This document shows, in pieces, positions 4,183-6,679 of a stretch of 6,679 nucleotides of DNA. A program made the position numbers and the translations under genes. Below the pieces are notes generated by a model, which was given only the letters and a program-made list of their open reading frames with translations, was not told where the DNA came from and ran no database searches. Numbering within the stretch: position 1 is the stretch's first letter; every line of letters begins with the position of its first letter. Source of the DNA: CAWVWD01 sp045106825 (lineage in GTDB: Bacteria > Bacteroidota > Bacteroidia > Chitinophagales > Saprospiraceae); contig JBGCFH010000085.1 in the NCBI GenBank assembly GCA_045106825.1, forward strand, positions 1 to 6,679, in the 5' to 3' direction.

Positions 4183-5880
4183 ATGATAAATAACACACTT
4201 GCTGAACAGTACATTAATCATGTCACAAATGGGAAAATCGTTTGTGGTTTGACTACTATTCAAGCCGTGCAACGTCATTTGTCAGATTTAGGCAAAGCTG
4301 AAAATGATGATTTTGAATATTATTTTGATAGGAAAAGGGCAGTAGTAGCTTGTCAAGCTATACGGATGATGCCACACACTTCGGGAAGCGTTGCAGGTAA
4401 GCCCTTCCAACTTGAAGGATGGCAAAGTTTTATAGTTTGGTCGTTGTATGGTTGGAGGAAAAAAGTAAATAAATCAAGTCGTTTTCGTAAAGCTTATATT
4501 AAAGTGCCACGAAAAAATGGGAAAACGGAATTTTTAGCTGCAATTGCTAATCTTGATTTAATGTTTTTCCCTGTCGATGGTGGCGAAATGTTTTGGGCAG
4601 CGACTAAAAAGGAACAGGCGAAAATTGGTTGGCATCGTCAAAAGAATATGATTAACCGTTTGATTAATCGTAGTAAATCAGTTAAAAAGAACTTTTCTAC
4701 TAATGTAAATAAAATTGTTTCTAAACGTAGCGGAATGACTTCGGGGTCAATTGGTAGGGATTCAAAAACAGAAGATGGACACTTAGTTTATCGTGGTTTT
4801 GTAGATGAATATCATGCACATCCTGACAGTTCGCTTGTAGATATTTTAGAAACTGGAATGGGTGCTTTTGAATCGCCTTTGTTGTTTATTATCACAACGG
4901 CTGGTTATAATATGGCTTCCGCTTGTAAGCACCTCGAGGATAATTATAAAGACATTTTAAGCGGTCAAAAATCGAATGATAATATATTTATTATGATTTT
5001 TGATTTAGATGAAGGTGACGACTGGGAGGATTCACGAAACTGGGCAAAGGCGAATCCTTCAATTGGTGGTGCTTTGAAAGAATCATTTTTGCCTTATCAA
5101 TTTTTAAAGACAAAAACGGAAGGAGCAGCCGCAATGTTAGCCTTTAAGGTTAAGCATTTAAATATATGGACTAATTCAGAGATTAGTTGGATAAGTATTG
5201 AAAACTGGCGAAAGTCGGCACAAATGATGCAACACGTCACCAAACAATCATTATTAGGTAAAGATTGTTACGGTGGTTTGGATTTGGCTTCTGTATCAGA
5301 TTTAACGGCTTTTTCGTTGTATTTTTCCCTTCCGAATGGTGAAAGTGCATCACTTTACTGGTTCTGGGTCCCCGAAAAGTCAGCCATGCAACGGGCGAAA
5401 AAAGATAATGTAAAATACTTAGAATGGATAAATCAAGGTGTTATAACTGCTACTCCTGGTAATGGTACAGATATGGCAATTGTTTGGCGTGACATTTCTA
5501 ATATTTGTAAAACGTATAATGTAAAAGCTATTGGTTGTGATGCGTGGAGCGTTCGGGAAATAGAAAAGTTGGTGGATGATGATGGATTTGAGGAGTTTTA
5601 CGCAGTTTCTCAAACCATGGGTAGTATGTCAGGACCTACAAAAGCACTCGAAAAGGAAATTATTAATTATCGTCACCAACATTTTAACAATGAAGTTTCT
5701 ACATGGAATTTTCAAAATGTGACTTTAAAGATAGACCATAATGAAAATTGTAAACCTGACAAAGACAAATCAAAGGAGAAAATTGATGGTGCTGTGGCTT
5801 TGGTAATTGCTAAAGCGGTGCAGGTTTCTAAAAAGGAACAGGAAAACGTTTATGAAAAGCGTGGAATAAGATTATTATAA
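4183..5880 (+). CDS. terL: Phage terminase large subunit (Terminase_1 type)
   Basis: 565 aa, full length. The N-terminal ATPase shows Walker A as VPRKNGKTE (residues 108-116, K114/T115), Walker B as GFVDEYH (D208, catalytic E209) and the coupling motif TTAG (238-241). The C-terminal RNase H-like nuclease shows GGLDLAS (D367), CDAW (D453) and KIDGAVA (D535), the three acidic metal ligands. TerL is the motor and nuclease that cuts concatemeric DNA and pumps it into the prohead through the portal. All key residues are present. The PRKNGKT form of Walker A and the overall length fit the Terminase_1 (HK97/P27-associated) group, which agrees with the P27-like TerS before it and a portal gene after it. 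Confidence 0.96.
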   Translation: MINNTLAEQYINHVTNGKIVCGLTTIQAVQRHLSDLGKAENDDFEYYFDRKRAVVACQAIRMMPHTSGSVAGKPFQLEGWQSFIVWSLYGWRKKVNKSSRFRKAYIKVPRKNGKTEFLAAIANLDLMFFPVDGGEMFWAATKKEQAKIGWHRQKNMINRLINRSKSVKKNFSTNVNKIVSKRSGMTSGSIGRDSKTEDGHLVYRGFVDEYHAHPDSSLVDILETGMGAFESPLLFIITTAGYNMASACKHLEDNYKDILSGQKSNDNIFIMIFDLDEGDDWEDSRNWAKANPSIGGALKESFLPYQFLKTKTEGAAAMLAFKVKHLNIWTNSEISWISIENWRKSAQMMQHVTKQSLLGKDCYGGLDLASVSDLTAFSLYFSLPNGESASLYWFWVPEKSAMQRAKKDNVKYLEWINQGVITATPGNGTDMAIVWRDISNICKTYNVKAIGCDAWSVREIEKLVDDDGFEEFYAVSQTMGSMSGPTKALEKEIINYRHQHFNNEVSTWNFQNVTLKIDHNENCKPDKDKSKEKIDGAVALVIAKAVQVSKKEQENVYEKRGIRLL

Positions 5881-5881
5881 T

Positions 5882-6055
5882 ATGTTTATATTAATTGTCA
5901 CATTGAAAAATGGCAAAAAGTATGCTTTTGATACTTTTAATGTTTGTTCAGAAAAAGCAGTGATAACTGGGGTTTTAGTATTTCCAAATATTACTAAAAC
6001 GGTTTGTTTCAATATTATTGAAAATGTTTATTTTGATATAATAAAAACCAAATGA
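5882..6055 (+). CDS. 57-aa hypothetical protein
   Basis: It starts one base after the terL stop and ends in an ATGA overlap with the next ATG, which is operon-like spacing. The protein is hydrophobic and strand-rich: FILIVTLKNGKKYAF, then VITGVLVFPNIT and CFNIIENVYFDII. This suggests a small beta-sandwich or barrel of two similar halves. No family is recognised. The last codons lie within the left copy of a 27-bp repeat, so its C-terminus could have been altered by the recombination event inferred there. It lies between TerL and portal, a place where phages often carry small non-essential genes. Confidence 0.55.
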   Translation: MFILIVTLKNGKKYAFDTFNVCSEKAVITGVLVFPNITKTVCFNIIENVYFDIIKTK

Positions 6056-6064
6056 AATTTGATG
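6038..6064 (+). repeat. 27-bp direct repeat, left copy
   Basis: Identical to 6503-6529, 465 bases away; bases on both sides then differ. The repeat contains ATAAAAACCAAATGAAATTT and GATG, which is the leader and first four codons (MKFD) of a small ORF in both copies. The copies bracket the minus-strand two-gene cassette. Confidence 0.9.
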
Positions 6065-6129
6065 TTGCAATTTTAGATTTAATTCGTTTAACATTTCAGT
6101 TTTTGAAATCTTCATTAATTGCTATTTAA
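6052..6129 (+). pseudogene. 25-aa ORF, probably a remnant of an interrupted small gene
   Basis: It starts at the ATGA overlapping the stop of the 57-aa gene and reads MKFD, then VAILDLIRLTFQFLKSSLIAI. Its first four codons lie in the 27-bp repeat and are the same as those of the 27-aa ORF at 6517; after the repeat the two have nothing in common. Its 3' end overlaps the end of the minus-strand 77-aa gene by 15 bases. The simplest reading is that this is the original start of the small gene now complete at 6517, followed by inserted sequence. It could still be a tiny hydrophobic helix that is expressed. Low confidence in function. Confidence 0.3.
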
Positions 6130-6348
6130 AATTAAATTTTCCAAAAAATAAATTGCATCTTCTAAAAAGAAGAATGATTTATATTGTTTTTTTTCGGTGT
6201 CACTTATTTTTTCATAAATAACATAATCATTTTTAAGACTTATTATTGCAACTAAAATGTATTTGTCACTTTCTATTAAAGTCACAACGGTATTAAAATG
6301 TTCTAATATTGCATTGCATTTTTCCAGTAAATCTCCATACGTTGGCAT
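6115..6348 (-). CDS. 77-aa hypothetical protein, second gene of minus-strand cassette
   Basis: Read against the late operon. The protein begins MPTYGDLLEKCNAILEHFNTVV (amphipathic helix), continues with strand-like segments (YILVAIISLK, YVIYEKIS), and ends with a helix FFFLEDAIYFLENLILNSN. An alternation of helix, strands and a closing helix with regular hydrophobic spacing looks like a folded alpha/beta protein rather than antisense noise. It has no signal peptide and no membrane segment. Its ATG overlaps the stop of the 29-aa gene (TAATG), and a purine-rich AAAGGGAAGAA lies just upstream. No family is recognised. By position it is a moron candidate: a gene expressed separately from the head genes, perhaps in the lysogen. 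Confidence 0.6.
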   Translation of the reverse strand: MPTYGDLLEKCNAILEHFNTVVTLIESDKYILVAIISLKNDYVIYEKISDTEKKQYKSFFFLEDAIYFLENLILNSN

Positions 6349-6437
6349 TAGTTCTTCCCTTTTACACCTTCATAATCCATTTGACCCCAAACAGTAGCAG
6401 TCGAACTGCTTACCAAATGCCTAAAAAAGTCTTTCAT
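6348..6437 (-). CDS. 29-aa hypothetical protein, first gene of minus-strand cassette
   Basis: The ORF starts MKDFFRHLVSSSTATVW and ends MDYEGVKGKN. Its TAA shares a base with the ATG of the 77-aa gene, which argues that it is translated and coupled to it. A consensus minus-strand promoter stands about 45 bases upstream, giving a short leader with an A/T-rich start context (AAGTTTAATG). The peptide is basic with a short N-terminal amphipathic part; no family is recognised. It could be a leader peptide controlling the downstream gene or a partner protein of it. Confidence 0.5.
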   Translation of the reverse strand: MKDFFRHLVSSSTATVWGQMDYEGVKGKN

Positions 6438-6485
6438 TAAACTTGTGATTAATTGTGTTCTGCTTTTGGTAGTCGAGAACGGTTA

Positions 6486-6517
6486 CAAATATATATTATA
6501 TAATAATAAAAACCAAA
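6486..6517 (-). promoter_or_regulatory. Promoter of the minus-strand cassette
   Basis: On the minus strand, TTTG (6517-6514), a 20-base spacer, then TATATTTG (6493-6486) is a full match to the Bacteroidota consensus (TTG, about 20 bases, TAnnTTTG). Transcription should start near 6480, about 43 bases before the 29-aa ORF. The -33 element lies inside the right copy of the 27-bp repeat, and its reverse complement is part of the start of the plus-strand 27-aa ORF. Confidence 0.7.
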
Positions 6518-6529
6518 TGAAATTTGATG
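6503..6529 (+). repeat. 27-bp direct repeat, right copy
   Basis: An exact copy of 6038-6064. Here it supplies the leader and the MKFD start of the 27-aa ORF. On the other strand it supplies the -33 element of the cassette promoter. Confidence 0.9.
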
Positions 6530-6600
6530 AAAAAAATAAACAATTGATAGTTTCAACAATTTTTCATAAATTTGAAGTAAATTATTATTGGTTTCAATAG
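6517..6600 (+). CDS. 27-aa hypothetical protein upstream of portal
   Basis: The ORF starts in the right copy of the 27-bp repeat and reads MKFDEKNKQLIVST, ending VNYYWFQ, with its stop 13 bases before the portal start. Removing the sequence between the repeat copies would place this ORF directly in ATGA overlap with the 57-aa gene, giving a compact terL-57aa-27aa-portal order. That is the main reason to believe it is a real ancestral gene. Very short, family unknown. Confidence 0.4.
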   Translation: MKFDEKNKQLIVSTIFHKFEVNYYWFQ

Positions 6601-6613
6601 ATTTTAAATCTGA

Positions 6614-6679
6614 ATGAGTTTATTTAGCAGGGTCAAAGACTTTTTTACTGGAAAAGAAAAACGTTCAATGGAAAGCGTT
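6614..6679 (+). CDS. Phage portal protein, N-terminal start (partial)
   Basis: Only the first 22 codons are in the window, beginning MSLFSRVKDFF and continuing TGKEKRSMESV with the frame open at the right edge. A start of the form M-x-L/I-F-x-R/K-hydrophobic, then a basic stretch and R-S-x-E, is very common in HK97-like portal proteins, and portal is the usual gene after TerS-TerL in this type of phage. The portal is the dodecameric ring through which TerL pumps DNA. The call rests on a short sequence plus gene order. Confidence 0.7.
   Translation, partial: MSLFSRVKDFFTGKEKRSMESV

Noticed and set aside
5419..5613. Minus-strand ORF inside terL
   Set aside because: It is antisense to the nuclease domain of a clearly intact TerL, with no independent evidence.
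6093..6109. Small hairpin (ATTTCA-5-TGAAAT) as terminator of the minus-strand cassette
   Set aside because: It has only six AT-rich base pairs and no U-tract follows on the minus strand, so termination is not supported.
1..6679. tRNA, rRNA or insertion sequence
   Set aside because: No cloverleaf-like segment, rRNA stretch, DDE transposase or terminal inverted repeat pair was recognised by reading both strands.

Overview
The window looks like a piece of a temperate tailed-phage (Caudoviricetes) genome, free or integrated, that infects a Bacteroidota host, most likely in the Flavobacteriia. The grounds are strong AT-richness, A-rich start contexts with almost no Shine-Dalgarno sequences, two promoters that fit the Bacteroidota pattern TTG-N19-21-TAnnTTTG, a Bacteroidetes-type tyrosine recombinase, and a P27-type TerS/Terminase_1-type TerL pair followed by a portal start. 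I cannot name a species or a described phage.

Layout. (1) Positions 2-1813, plus strand: the last codons of a DnaB-type replicative helicase, then a tight run of small early genes. These are a 74-aa protein, an overlapping 43-aa protein, a basic 136-aa protein, an 86-aa protein, a 61-aa two-CxxC zinc-ribbon-like protein and a MazG-like nucleotide pyrophosphohydrolase. A strong intrinsic terminator at 1852-1887 ends the run. (2) Positions 1886-3425, minus strand: a tyrosine integrase followed by a small helix-turn-helix protein that may be an excisionase or regulator. (3) Positions 3426-3690: a divergent control region with tandem 10-bp repeats, three copies of GCTGTAT and a clear plus-strand promoter. 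(4) From 3691, plus strand: the packaging/head operon, with TerS, TerL, very small ORFs and the first 22 codons of a portal protein at the window edge.

The most unusual part is 6038-6600. Between TerL and portal sits a two-gene minus-strand cassette (29 aa and 77 aa, coupled by TAATG) with its own consensus promoter. It is bracketed by a 27-bp perfect direct repeat. This is the architecture of a moron, an extra gene expressed independently of the late operon, and the repeat suggests how it arrived. A similar mosaic signature occurs in the early region: a 32-bp perfect repeat covers the last codons and stop of two consecutive genes, and a third related copy sits before the MazG start.

Replication, accessory, integration and packaging modules are contiguous, and phage genes lie on both sides of the integrase. 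If attP lies next to int, as is common, the sequence is from an unintegrated (virion or circular) genome. Otherwise the attachment site lies elsewhere.
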